Assembly: GCA_023438065.1 (NCBI GenBank)
Contig: JAEXRH010000008.1
Span: 1-64,000 of the forward strand
Source of the DNA: Spirochaetota bacterium
Lineage (GTDB): Bacteria; Spirochaetota; Spirochaetia; Treponematales; Treponemataceae
Reading direction: 5' to 3'
DNA: 64,000 bases
Shown here: one piece after another, positions 1-7,989 of the stretch
How the letters are laid out: each line of letters starts with the position of its first letter
How positions within the stretch are numbered: position 1 is the first letter of the stretch
Notes under the pieces: model-generated
What the model saw: only the letters and a program-made list of their open reading frames with translations
Told to the model about the DNA's origin: nothing
Database searches by the model: none
Position numbers and translations under genes: made by a program

Positions 1-225
1 GAAGCGGGAAGACTGACGGCGCGGGGCGCGTCAGGGAAAAGCGGGAAGAGCCGACGGCTCTGCGAGCGTCGGGGGGAAGCGGGAAGACTGACGGCGCGGG
101 GCGCGTCAGGGAAAAGCGGGAAGAGCCGACGGCTCTGCGAGCGTCGGGGAGAAGCGGGAAGACTGACGGCGCGAGGCGCGTCAGGGAAAAGAGGGGAGAG
201 CCGACGGCTCTGGCGAGCGTCGGCT
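1..225. repeat. Tandem 75-bp repeat, each unit holding two related hairpins
   Basis: Three head-to-tail copies start at 1, 76 and 151; the array may continue left of the window. Each unit has two stem-loops of one design: a 5-bp stem, an unpaired G on the left arm, a 4-bp stem and a 3-4 nt loop. Hairpin 1 is CTGAC-G-GCGC-loop-GCGC-GTCAG and hairpin 2 is CCGAC-G-GCTC-loop-GAGC-GTCGG. The two differ by paired changes that keep the stems (T-A to C-G, G-C to T-A). Differences in the third copy fall in loops (GGG to GAG; TGC to TGGC) or in the spacer. Each hairpin follows a GCGGGAAGA-like spacer. The loop insertion breaks the 75-bp reading frame, so a structural or REP-like role fits better than coding. 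Confidence 0.85.
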
Positions 226-234
226 TATGCGGGG

Positions 235-789
235 TCAGCTGCCGGGGGTGCCGACGAGGATGTAGGTCTTTTCGTCGACGGTTACTTCGCCGGATTCCTC
301 GTCGGTCGTTTTCGTCGAGATGACGGTCTTTTTGACGGTAATCGAGCCGTCGGTTATGCCCTTCGCGGCGAGTTCCCAGAATTGATAATAGCTGAAAGAG
401 ACCTCATGGTTGGCGGCGCCGGCGGGGATCGCGTAGTCTGCGGTATCGGTTTCGCGGGCGTTCACGAGGGTTACCCCGGACGCGAGGCTGTTCGTCACGT
501 AGAGGGTCAGCGTCGTGGGAGCGAGGGGGAGAATTTCGAAGGTGTCCCCCGTCTCGACGTAGCGGGCGCGCGGGGTTTCGTCGGGAAGGCTGATCGAGCG
601 GTAGTGGTCGTAATCGCGCCTGATCGTCTCGCCTGCCGCGAGGGTCAGGGTCTCGGAATCGTAGTTTTCCGAAACGGTGACCCGGACGGGAAGCGCGAGC
701 GAATTCCTTACCGTCATGGTCCCGCTCTCTACCTGCCTGCAGGAAACGAACACAAGCGCCGCGATCGCGAGCGCGAAAAGCCTTCTCAT
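235..789 (-). CDS. Hypothetical lipoprotein (184 aa)
   Basis: Family not recognised. The N-terminus is a lipoprotein signal: MRR, a hydrophobic stretch, then the lipobox VFVSC with Cys17 as the predicted lipidated residue. The mature part is rich in Thr, Val and Ala, with alternating beta-prone stretches, as in small beta-sandwich envelope proteins. The start is supported by GGAGGATCACC directly before ATG, and TATAGT some 35 nt upstream could be its -10 box. The gene ends next to the hairpin array. Real gene likely; function unknown. Confidence 0.75.
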   Translation of the reverse strand: MRRLFALAIAALVFVSCRQVESGTMTVRNSLALPVRVTVSENYDSETLTLAAGETIRRDYDHYRSISLPDETPRARYVETGDTFEILPLAPTTLTLYVTNSLASGVTLVNARETDTADYAIPAGAANHEVSFSYYQFWELAAKGITDGSITVKKTVISTKTTDEESGEVTVDEKTYILVGTPGS

Positions 790-892
790 GGTGATCCTCC
801 GGTGTAAAAAGCACTATAGCATAAAGCGTCCGGGGTCGGTAGTGTCCGGTCGGGGAAAACGGACGAAACGGCCCCCTGAAACGGTGTCGCGC

Positions 893-2434
893 TCAGGGAA
901 GGACGGCGATCGTCATCGAGTACGGAATCGCGCGAATGAGGTACCGCTTCTCGGCGCTTTCGGACTTCGCCGCGATGACGCGATCGATCGGCTTGGCGGT
1001 TCGGTTGATCAGCATGAGATACTTGGCGTCGCCCCCGCGCGAGGCGTAGACCGAAAGGTCCCCGGTTTGGCCTCCCGGAACGGGTATCGTCCGGTTGCCC
1101 CAGGCATACCTGTGCATCGCGCGCACGTAGTACTGCGGTCTCAAGGTCGCCTTCTCGCCGTCCATGGCGATCATCGCCGAGTTCCACGGCGAGAACGAGG
1201 CCGGGTCGGAGAGGCTGAAGTATTCCATCGAGTCTACCCCGACCGTCTTTCCGTACTCGAGCGTTTCCGCGGTGTAGAGGGCGGTCGCGAGGGTGTCGAG
1301 GACATCGATGCCGCCGGGGGTCGCGCTCCATGACGCGCCCCATTCCCCGACGAAGATTCTCGCGCCGGGGGCGCGCGCGTCGGAGGCGGCCTTGAGGGAG
1401 TCGCGTATCGCCTGAAGGCGGCGGACGTTGTTCCCGCGGTTGCCGTCGACCGACAGGTGCTCGATGGAAGGGTATTCGGGATGCGATTTCGGCTCGCCCC
1501 AGTCGCCGAGAAGGTACCAGTGCGCCGAAAGGGCCTCGGGAGGGTCTGCTCTCGCGCGATCGAGCATGCGCCCGAGAATGGCGGAAAGGTCTGGCTCCCG
1601 GTTGCATGAAAGTTCTCCGAGAACGAATGACGCGTTCGGGGCGATCGCGCGCAGGGCCGACCGATACCGCAGGTAGCGCACGGCGTACTCCTCGATCGCC
1701 TCGTCGCGGGTTTTCGCGCCGAGATATTTCCAGTTTCCCGTCGGGCTGATGTCCGGCTCGTTCCCGACCGAGAAGTACTCGATCGGGTACTTGAGTCCGT
1801 TGACCACCTGGTCCGCCATCCGCGCCCACATCGCGGGATCGTCGTTCGCGAGGTTAAGCTGCCACTCGGCCTTTATCCCGTTTTCCCGGCAAAGCGACAC
1901 GAAGTTCTCGACGTCCTTTCCCGTCAGGAGGAACTCGTACTCGCCCCGCTCGCCGAGCTTCCAGGGCGAATCCGTCGATGCGTAGCGGTCGTACAGTACG
2001 CGTTCCTGTCCCGCGGGAAACCGCGCGATATCGATCCTGAGGTGCCTGACGAGCTCGCGGTAGAGCGGCATCGCGAGAAATTCCTTGCTCGCGATCTGGA
2101 CGTTTACACCGTAGTAGACGTCCGGGACAGCGACTCCGGGGGCGGAGTAATCGATCGCGAGATCGACGTTTCCAGCCGTTACCTCCCGGACGATCCGTCC
2201 GTCGGGATAACTCGAGGAAAAGACGCGGGCTATCGAGGCTCGTACCGACTCGACAGTGGACGGATCGATCGAGTTCCCGTTGATCGTAACCGTTTTCGAG
2301 TCGAGGGTCGGTCCCGTGAGGACGTACGCGGTTACGTCCGTCGTCTTCGCTTCCGCGCTCGCCGTCCCGAACGCGAGGATAGTCAGGGCCAAGGCCATAC
2401 CTGAGCGTCTTGCGACGCGGTGCGTGTCGTTCAT
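893..2434 (-). CDS. Secreted glycoside hydrolase of the (beta/alpha)8 clan GH-A type
   Basis: A 513-residue protein with a Sec signal peptide (hydrophobic stretch at about 13-27 ending near ASAEA) followed by a TIM-barrel glycosidase. FSVGNEPD places a candidate acid/base Glu at 226, and FVGEWGAS places a candidate nucleophile Glu at 364. The Asn-Glu motif and the roughly 138-residue spacing are as in clan GH-A families (such as 39, 51, 79). Arg/Trp-rich stretches around 180-215 and a C-terminal beta domain after about 440 also fit. CGGAGGCACGAC precedes the ATG. It should act outside the inner membrane on a polysaccharide, but the substrate cannot be read from the sequence and the exact family is uncertain. 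Confidence 0.75.
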   Translation of the reverse strand: MNDTHRVARRSGMALALTILAFGTASAEAKTTDVTAYVLTGPTLDSKTVTINGNSIDPSTVESVRASIARVFSSSYPDGRIVREVTAGNVDLAIDYSAPGVAVPDVYYGVNVQIASKEFLAMPLYRELVRHLRIDIARFPAGQERVLYDRYASTDSPWKLGERGEYEFLLTGKDVENFVSLCRENGIKAEWQLNLANDDPAMWARMADQVVNGLKYPIEYFSVGNEPDISPTGNWKYLGAKTRDEAIEEYAVRYLRYRSALRAIAPNASFVLGELSCNREPDLSAILGRMLDRARADPPEALSAHWYLLGDWGEPKSHPEYPSIEHLSVDGNRGNNVRRLQAIRDSLKAASDARAPGARIFVGEWGASWSATPGGIDVLDTLATALYTAETLEYGKTVGVDSMEYFSLSDPASFSPWNSAMIAMDGEKATLRPQYYVRAMHRYAWGNRTIPVPGGQTGDLSVYASRGGDAKYLMLINRTAKPIDRVIAAKSESAEKRYLIRAIPYSMTIAVLP

Positions 2435-2487
2435 GTCGTGCCTCCGGGCCGAGCCGCGTTATTCGGGTTTATGAAGTATCCCTACGC

Positions 2488-3393
2488 TTATCGCGAACCC
2501 GATTTGCGGACCGGCGCTTTTTTCGCGACGGCTTTTTTTCGGGGTAGGGCTTTTTTCACCGCGGGCTTTTTAGCCGCCGTTTTCGCCGCTTTTTTCGGCG
2601 CGGCTTTTTTGACCGCGGGCTTTTTGGCCGCCGTTTTCGCCGCTTTCTTCGGCGCGACTTTTTTATCCGACGCTTTTTTGGCGGTCGTTTTGGCCGGCTT
2701 CTTTACCGCCGTCTTTTTCGGGGTCGCCTTTTTTGCGACGGTCTTGACCGGCTTCTTTACGGTCTTCTTCGCGGCGATCGTCTTGGCCTGTTTCTTTGTC
2801 GTCGCTTTTTTCGCGGCGGGTTTCGCCGTTTTCGGTTTTGGCGCCGCCGCTTTTTTGACGGTTGGTTTTTTGGTCGCGGTTTTCCTGGAAACCGTCGCTT
2901 TCGCGGCGGCTTTCGTCTTTGAGGCGGACTTCTTCTCGAGATCCGCCTTCTTGATCGCCTTGACCTTTTTCGCCGCGGACTTCGGTTTCTTCGCGCTCGC
3001 GCCGGCGGTCGCGCGGGCTACGGGCGGCTTGAAGAAGGACGCGTGAAGATTCCGGTTTTTGAGGGAGACGAGGGTTCGGGAGACCAGGTCCTCGATATCG
3101 ATCTGGTGGTATTGCGACTCGATGAAGTCGTAGGTGAGATGCGCGAGACCGCAACGGAGGTACGCGGTCAGCTTTTCCTGCGAGGCTCCCTGCTTCCAGA
3201 GGAGGTTGAGCCATTTCCGGAGCGCGGCGTTGCCGGTCTCGAATATCTCGTCCGAAAGGATCGCGCCCGTCTTCTTGAGGATCGCGTTCATCTTCTTATG
3301 GACGAGCGCGAGCTCGCCCGCGAGAGAGGCGGGGATGACGTCCCCGTCGACGAGCCTTTCGTCCAGTTTGCCGATGCCCCTTTGGTCAGCCAT
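2488..3393 (-). CDS. Histone H1-like protein with Lys/Ala-rich tail
   Basis: Residues 1-118 are a normal-composition, mostly helical domain. Residues from about 120 to 301 are a low-complexity Lys/Ala/Pro tail of repeated KKA, AAKK and KKPA blocks. An 18-residue block (KKAAKTAAKKPAVKKAAP) occurs twice in tandem, as a 54-bp repeat in the DNA near 2558-2665. Such tails resemble eukaryotic H1 and chlamydial Hc2 and bind DNA non-specifically, so a nucleoid-compaction role is inferred. The start has AAGGAG upstream. The N-terminal domain is not one I recognise. The repeated tail should be prone to length change by slippage or recombination. Confidence 0.8.
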   Translation of the reverse strand: MADQRGIGKLDERLVDGDVIPASLAGELALVHKKMNAILKKTGAILSDEIFETGNAALRKWLNLLWKQGASQEKLTAYLRCGLAHLTYDFIESQYHQIDIEDLVSRTLVSLKNRNLHASFFKPPVARATAGASAKKPKSAAKKVKAIKKADLEKKSASKTKAAAKATVSRKTATKKPTVKKAAAPKPKTAKPAAKKATTKKQAKTIAAKKTVKKPVKTVAKKATPKKTAVKKPAKTTAKKASDKKVAPKKAAKTAAKKPAVKKAAPKKAAKTAAKKPAVKKALPRKKAVAKKAPVRKSGSR

Positions 3394-3473
3394 GTCGTGA
3401 CTCCTTCGCGATTAGGTTACGGTAAAGCTTAGCACGGGTCGCCGGGGTTATCATTCGAAGGGGCGAGATATTT

Positions 3474-4229
3474 TCAAGTTCGGGCGGCCGCGAGCGACGC
3501 ATGAACGGCAAGCGCCGTCGCGACGAGGTTGTAGACGAGGATCGCGGCGAGCGCGAGCACCGGAATCGCGCCGGCCCCTCGCCGTTCCCCGCGCCGCGGG
3601 TCGGGCGATCCGTCGACTCGCGCCTCGATGTCCTTTCTCCAGCGCAGGAGCGACGGCAGCGCGACGACGTTGGACGCGAGGTGCACGTATTGCCCGTAAT
3701 TGTCTCCCAGTCTGACGCCGTTCAGCGCCTCGAAGGCCGGGGTGCCGACAAAGTTGAAAAGGATGAAGGTCGCGTAGAAGTACGCCCAGGGGTTCTTTCC
3801 CGCGCGCGGTCCCGCGTTCTCCGATTGCGCGATCAGGATGAAGAGGAGAAAGACCTGATATCCCCAGCATATCCCCGACGCTCCGTGGGACGGCGTCCCG
3901 CGGGAAAAGACCAGCGCCGTCGAGGTCAGGAAGGTCGTGAGCGTCAGGAGGGCGAAACGGCTCCTTCCCAGAACGGTTTCGAGCACGGAGCCGAAGAAGG
4001 CGAAAACGGAGACGTTAAGGGCGAGATGGGCGAAAAGGATTTTCGGGTCGTGCGAGAACGAGACTAACGGGAAGAATACGAGATTGCGCGTCGAGGCGTC
4101 GCCGGTAAGGGAGTCGTAGGTCGCGCCGAGAAAGAACTGCGGGATCGTCGTGACGAGGCACGACGCGACGAGCGAGACGGTGAGAAGGGGCGGTCGCTTC
4201 GCGAGGCCCCTGAATACGCTTTCGAACAT
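3474..4229 (-). CDS. Rhomboid-family membrane protein, probable intramembrane serine protease
   Basis: 251 residues with about six predicted membrane helices. The rhomboid signature GASG places the candidate nucleophile at Ser118, and QYVHLASN gives a catalytic His at 183. An earlier HLALNVSVFAFFGSVLE stretch matches the conserved second-helix His/Asn region of rhomboids. Family members cleave substrates within the membrane, and both dyad residues are present here. The C-terminus has a basic Arg/Asp loop (about 200-220) and a last helix. It lies upstream of the histone-like gene on the same strand with an 80-bp gap that could hold a separate promoter. The substrate is unknown. Confidence 0.75.
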   Translation of the reverse strand: MFESVFRGLAKRPPLLTVSLVASCLVTTIPQFFLGATYDSLTGDASTRNLVFFPLVSFSHDPKILFAHLALNVSVFAFFGSVLETVLGRSRFALLTLTTFLTSTALVFSRGTPSHGASGICWGYQVFLLFILIAQSENAGPRAGKNPWAYFYATFILFNFVGTPAFEALNGVRLGDNYGQYVHLASNVVALPSLLRWRKDIEARVDGSPDPRRGERRGAGAIPVLALAAILVYNLVATALAVHASLAAART

Positions 4230-4322
4230 TGTGTTTCCCTCCTTGCCCGAGCGTGCCGGGAACGGAAGGGTTCGTCATTGATCCGGATCAAGATCGGCGG
4301 TCAGGGACGCGTTGCGCCGGGC

Positions 4323-4904
4323 TTATCGGGCTCGTTTCGCGCGTATCCTGCTCAGGGTTTCCGGGGTAATCCCGAGATAGGAGGCGATGAGATATTGCGG
4401 AACGAGGTCCGGGAGCGCGGGGTTTCGCTTGATGAAGGATTCGTACCGTCCGGAGGGATCGAGCGCGAGAAGCTCCGCTTCCCGGCGGGCTTTCTGGCCG
4501 AAATAACCGAGAATCGTGCGCGAGAAGTACGCCTGGATCGCCGGAGTCGCCGAGACGGCGGCCATGAGTTTCGCGGCGTCCGCGACGGCGAGGCGGGTCG
4601 GCCCGATGGCGGAACACCACTGCCCGTCGCTTTCGCCGGGAACGGAACCGGTAAACTCCCCGGCGACGCAAAAATCGGTCGTCCGCTCGCGCCCTTTCGC
4701 GTCGACGACATGGTGGCGAACGACGCCCGAGAGGACGAGCGCGATGCGCGGGACGTCGCCGGGCGCGAGGAATGCTTCGCCGTCGGAAAGGATTTTTTCC
4801 GCGAAGAGGGGTGCGATCTCCCGAAGGAATGCCTCGTCAAACGGCTCCCCGGCGCTTTGGGTCGAACTCAGTATCGCGAAGAAAGCAGGGTCCATCGAGG
4901 CCAT
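4323..4904 (-). CDS. Crp/Fnr-family transcriptional regulator
   Basis: About 193 residues. The N-terminal part is a cyclic-nucleotide-binding-like beta-roll (FLAPGDVPRIALVLSGVVRHHVVDAKGRE...). The C-terminus ends in a helix-turn-helix, YLIASYLGITPETLSRIRAKR, typical of the Crp/Fnr group. No Fnr-type N-terminal Cys cluster is seen, so it probably senses something other than oxygen through Fe-S. The start is uncertain: ATG at 4904 (MASMDP) and ATG at 4895 (MDPAFF) are both possible, and no strong ribosome site is seen. A perfect 22-bp palindrome lies about 75 bp upstream at 4977-4998. Confidence 0.75.
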   Translation of the reverse strand: MASMDPAFFAILSSTQSAGEPFDEAFLREIAPLFAEKILSDGEAFLAPGDVPRIALVLSGVVRHHVVDAKGRERTTDFCVAGEFTGSVPGESDGQWCSAIGPTRLAVADAAKLMAAVSATPAIQAYFSRTILGYFGQKARREAELLALDPSGRYESFIKRNPALPDLVPQYLIASYLGITPETLSRIRAKRAR

Positions 4905-4976
4905 CGTATCACGGTTTCGCCCGAATTGGTGACCCGGGGGTGGCGGAAAAGCCCGGAAGGCGCTTTTCCCCACTCA

Positions 4977-4998
4977 GTATACCTACCGGTAGGTATAC
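4977..4998. promoter_or_regulatory. Perfect 22-bp palindrome, likely operator
   Basis: GTATACCTACC is followed directly by its exact reverse complement, without a spacer. Long perfect dyads of this kind are typical TetR-family operators, and the TACC-TACCGGTA-GGTA core resembles known examples. It lies upstream of the Crp/Fnr-type gene (minus) and 270 bp before the rny -35 box. No TetR-type gene is present in the window, so the binding protein is unknown. Confidence 0.6.
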
Positions 4999-5122
4999 CA
5001 ACACGGCAAAAAGTGTCCACCGCAGAAACCCGGGCATGACCAAAAAGCGCCCGAGGACTTTGCAGCCAGGGGGCCCCGCGTGTTGCTCCCTTTTTACTGA
5101 AAGGGCGGAAGCATAATCGGGA

Positions 5123-5223
5123 CAGAATCGGGAGCGTCGAGGGACAATTTGCCGATTTTTCCGTGGAATGCCTGGTTTTTCGGTGCCAGGCGGCAATTCT
5201 TGTCCCTCGATGCCCCGATTCTG
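5123..5223. repeat. Long imperfect inverted repeat (101 nt), structured RNA or MITE-like element
   Basis: Left arm 5123-5154 and right arm 5191-5223 pair in three blocks: CAGAATCGGG with CCCGATTCTG, TCGAGGGACAA with TTGTCCCTCGA, and TTGCCG with CGGCAA, 27 pairs in all. Short asymmetric internal loops separate the blocks. The apex has its own small stem (CCTGG at 5171-5175, CCAGG at 5186-5190). It lies 37 bp before the rny -35 box. No T-tract directly follows the right arm, so it is not a plain terminator. Confidence 0.65.
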
Positions 5224-5259
5224 GCGCGGAAATGCCTCCGGGCCCCCTCATTTTTTTCC

Positions 5260-5288
5260 TTGACATCGCTCCCGAACACCGATACTAT
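5260..5288 (+). promoter_or_regulatory. rny promoter, sigma-70 type
   Basis: TTGACA at 5260-5265, a 17-bp spacer and TACTAT at 5283-5288. The predicted transcript starts near 5295, about 30 nt before the rny ATG. Confidence 0.75.
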
Positions 5289-5324
5289 GATGATGACAGC
5301 ATCTAAACTGGAAGGAGCATACAT

Positions 5325-6851
5325 ATGAACATACTGTATGTGGCACTCCCGGCTGTTGGTTTGATTCTTGGATGGACTATTCGCTGGCTGTATGCCAGAT
5401 TTCAACTATCTGCGTCTGAGCAAAGAGCTGAACGTGTAAAACAGGATGCGATTAAAGAAGCAGAAGCCCAAAAGAAGGAAATTCTTCTAGAAGCAAAAGA
5501 ACAGCTAATTCGAGAACGAAACCAGCAAGAACGGGAAAATCGAGAGCGCCGAAGCGAGCTTCAGCGCTATGAACGGCGGTTGACGCTGAAAGAGGAAACC
5601 CTCGACAAGCGCACCGAGCAGCAGGATAAGCAGGAAGAGCAGTTCGTCGAGCGCGAAAAAGCCCTTGCCGAGCGTGACAAGTTCATCGCCGGAGAGGAAG
5701 AGCGCTACCGGGCGGAGCTCGAGCGCATATCGGGATTGACCGAGGAAGAGGCGAAGGGTCTGATCATCAAGGACCTCGAGAACGAGGCCAGGCACGACGC
5801 GCAGGGACTTCTCAACAAGATAGAGCAGGAAGCGCAGCTTTCGGCCGAGAAAAAGGCCCGGGACATACTCGTCACGACGATCCAGCGCATCGCGACGGAA
5901 ACGACGAGCGACATCACCGTTACCACGGTGAGCCTCCCGAGCGACGAGATGAAGGGCCGGATCATCGGCCGCGAGGGCCGGAACATCCGCACCCTCGAGA
6001 CGCTTACCGGGGTCGACGTCATCATCGACGATACCCCCGAGGCGGTCGTCATCTCGTGTTTCGATCCGGTGCGCAAGGAAATCGCGAAGGTCTCCCTCGA
6101 GCGGCTCATCCTTGACGGGCGTATCCATCCCGCCCGCATCGAGGAGATCGTCCAGAAGGTCACCCGCGAGATCTCGCAGAAGATCTACGAGGAGGGCGAA
6201 AAGGTTCTCTTCGATCTCGGGATACACAACATGAGCCAGGAAGGCGTTCGCGCCCTCGGACGGCTCTACTTCCGCACGAGCTACGGGCAGAACGTCCTGT
6301 ATCATTCGAAGGAAGTCGCGATGCTCGCGGGAATGCTCGCGAGCGAGATCGGCGCGAACCGGGAGCTTGCCAAGCGCGCGGCGCTCCTCCACGATATCGG
6401 CAAGGGCGCGGAGAACGACTCCGACCAGAACCACGCCGAGGTCGGCATGGAGATGGCCCGCAAGATGAACGAGGATCCCCGCGTCATCAACGCGATCGGG
6501 AGCCACCATAACGACGTGGAGCCCTCGTGCATCGAGTCGGTGCTCGTGCAGATCGCGGACGCGATCTCGGCCGCGCGCCCCGGCGCACGGCGCGAGACGA
6601 TCGACAACTACGTGAAGCGCCTCGAGAACCTCGAGGCGATCGCGGAGAGCTTCAACGGGGTCGAGAAGGCCTACGCCATCCAGGCGGGCCGCGAGCTCCG
6701 GGTTCTCGTCAACAACGAGAAGATTCCGGACGCCGACGTCAAGGAGCTCGGTCGCGAGATCGCGAAGAAGATCGAGAATGACCTCCGGTATCCGGGGCGC
6801 ATCCGCGTTACCCTGATCCGGGAAACCCGCATTGTCGAGTATGCCCGATAG
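5325..6851 (+). CDS. rny: Ribonuclease Y
   Basis: 508 residues, the usual length for RNase Y. In order: an N-terminal membrane helix (about 3-22); a long charged coiled coil (about 30-190); a KH RNA-binding domain with GRIIGREGRNIR and a DDTPEAVVIS strand; and an HD domain with LLHDIGKG as the metal-binding HD pair. RNase Y is a membrane-anchored endoribonuclease that starts mRNA decay. The ATG follows AAGGAG. A strong bidirectional terminator follows the gene. The first roughly 240 bp are clearly more AT-rich, with codons such as ATT, AAA, CAA and CGA, than the rest of the gene, which is GC-rich like its neighbours. Confidence 0.95.
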   Translation: MNILYVALPAVGLILGWTIRWLYARFQLSASEQRAERVKQDAIKEAEAQKKEILLEAKEQLIRERNQQERENRERRSELQRYERRLTLKEETLDKRTEQQDKQEEQFVEREKALAERDKFIAGEEERYRAELERISGLTEEEAKGLIIKDLENEARHDAQGLLNKIEQEAQLSAEKKARDILVTTIQRIATETTSDITVTTVSLPSDEMKGRIIGREGRNIRTLETLTGVDVIIDDTPEAVVISCFDPVRKEIAKVSLERLILDGRIHPARIEEIVQKVTREISQKIYEEGEKVLFDLGIHNMSQEGVRALGRLYFRTSYGQNVLYHSKEVAMLAGMLASEIGANRELAKRAALLHDIGKGAENDSDQNHAEVGMEMARKMNEDPRVINAIGSHHNDVEPSCIESVLVQIADAISAARPGARRETIDNYVKRLENLEAIAESFNGVEKAYAIQAGRELRVLVNNEKIPDADVKELGREIAKKIENDLRYPGRIRVTLIRETRIVEYAR

Positions 6852-6902
6852 GGCAAACTCAATACGCGCGGTAATGATCGCGCGCCAGTAACCGCACTAT
6901 CG

Positions 6903-6938
6903 AAAACCCGTCCTGTCTGGACGGGTTTTCTTTTTTTT
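6903..6938. terminator. Bidirectional Rho-independent terminator between rny and the PfkB gene
   Basis: AAAACCCGTCC and GGACGGGTTTT form an 11-bp stem around a 5-nt loop. A T-tract follows on the plus strand (TTTTCTTTTTTTT), and the A-rich left edge gives TTTT on the minus strand, so it can serve both convergent genes. Confidence 0.9.
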
Positions 6939-6994
6939 CGCGTGAATGCCTCGTGCGCGTGTCCTCCGGTTCGCGGTGCGCAAGCCGGTTTCGA

Positions 6995-7939
6995 TCAGGG
7001 ATACCGGTAGTTCTCGAGGAAGGTCGGGCTGAGGACGTCGGAGACGGTATCGCGGGTCGCGATGGTTTCCCGCGCGCAGGCAAGGCCGAACCCTATGCAG
7101 GATTTTTCGGGCTTGCCCGAGAGGAAGCCGTAGAGGAAGCCGGACGCGAAGGCGTCGCCCGCGCCGATGGTATCCACGACGGCCGCGGGCTTGTAGGGTT
7201 TCTCGTACCAGGTCCGATCGCCGATGGCGACGAGCACGCCTTCGCTTCCGAAGGTGACGATGAAGTTGCGGAAACCGAGGGCGCGAAAGCGGTCGGCGGT
7301 CGCGTCGTCGGGATGGGGCCGCGATCCGAGGATCGCGGCGGCCTCGAATTCGTTCGCCGCGAAAAGGTCGACGAGGCTCGCCCAGGGGAGGGACTTCTTC
7401 GCGATGTCGGGGGAGGTCGCGTTCTGGAAGATGAAGGGTGTCTTGCCCGGTTGCGCGTCCGCGGACCGAGACAGGGCCGCTTCCTTCAACCCGTAGACGG
7501 CGGAAAGCATCTCGGCGGTAAGGTTCGAGTCGAGTACGAACGCGTCTATCCCCCTCGCCTCGACGAAACCGTAAAAGGCCCCGTCGGGGACGATCTCGCG
7601 GAGAACCTCGTTCGAGTAAACGCAGGAGACGTTGCCGCCGAGCGCGCCCATCACCGAGAAAAGCGCGGTTTTCCGCGAGGGACTGCTCCGAAGGAGGTCG
7701 ACGTTCACGCCCGCCTCCCGAAGCCCGGAGCGCAGGTATTCGCCGAAGATATCGTTGCCGAGCGCGGAATAGAGCGACGCGTCGAAGCCGAGCCGCTTGA
7801 GGTTGATCGCCATGCACCGCGCGACGCCGCCGGGGACGAGGTCGATGCTGCCCTCGCGATACGCGTTCTGCACGTCTTCCTGCTGACTGAACGCCTTGAT
7901 ATCAACCGAGGCGGAACCGATGCACAGTATTTTCTTCAT
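6995..7939 (-). CDS. PfkB-family carbohydrate/nucleoside kinase
   Basis: 314 residues from MKKILCIGSASVDIKAF, the usual N-terminal strand of ribokinase-like proteins. The family's C-terminal signature VVDTIGAGDAFASGFLYG supplies the anion hole and the catalytic Asp of GAGD. The protein phosphorylates a sugar or nucleoside hydroxyl with ATP; the substrate cannot be told from sequence alone. The start at 7939 has AAGGAG upstream, and an in-frame extension to 8002 runs into the divergent promoter region. It ends convergently with rny across a shared terminator. Confidence 0.9.
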   Translation of the reverse strand: MKKILCIGSASVDIKAFSQQEDVQNAYREGSIDLVPGGVARCMAINLKRLGFDASLYSALGNDIFGEYLRSGLREAGVNVDLLRSSPSRKTALFSVMGALGGNVSCVYSNEVLREIVPDGAFYGFVEARGIDAFVLDSNLTAEMLSAVYGLKEAALSRSADAQPGKTPFIFQNATSPDIAKKSLPWASLVDLFAANEFEAAAILGSRPHPDDATADRFRALGFRNFIVTFGSEGVLVAIGDRTWYEKPYKPAAVVDTIGAGDAFASGFLYGFLSGKPEKSCIGFGLACARETIATRDTVSDVLSPTFLENYRYP

Positions 7940-7989
7940 ATGGACGCTCCTTATCGGCCCGGGCGAAGTATAAACGCTTTTCGCGGAAC

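Larger units (their letters stand above)
4905..5324. other. 420-bp gene-free region upstream of rny
   Basis: No convincing gene on either strand. It holds a 22-bp perfect palindrome (4977-4998), a small CCCTTT/AAAGGG stem near 5092-5109, a 101-nt imperfect inverted repeat (5123-5223) and the rny promoter (5260-5288). Confidence 0.6.

Noticed and set aside
1..234. The 75-bp repeats as a coding repeat of 25 residues
   Set aside because: The third copy has a one-base insertion in a hairpin loop that breaks the frame while keeping the stem, and no start or ribosome site is seen in the window.
2420..3046. Long plus-strand frame opposite the histone-like gene, with Phe/Ala-rich repeats
   Set aside because: It is the complement of Lys/Ala codon repeats; the minus strand has a ribosome site, a sensible N-terminal domain and family-like composition.
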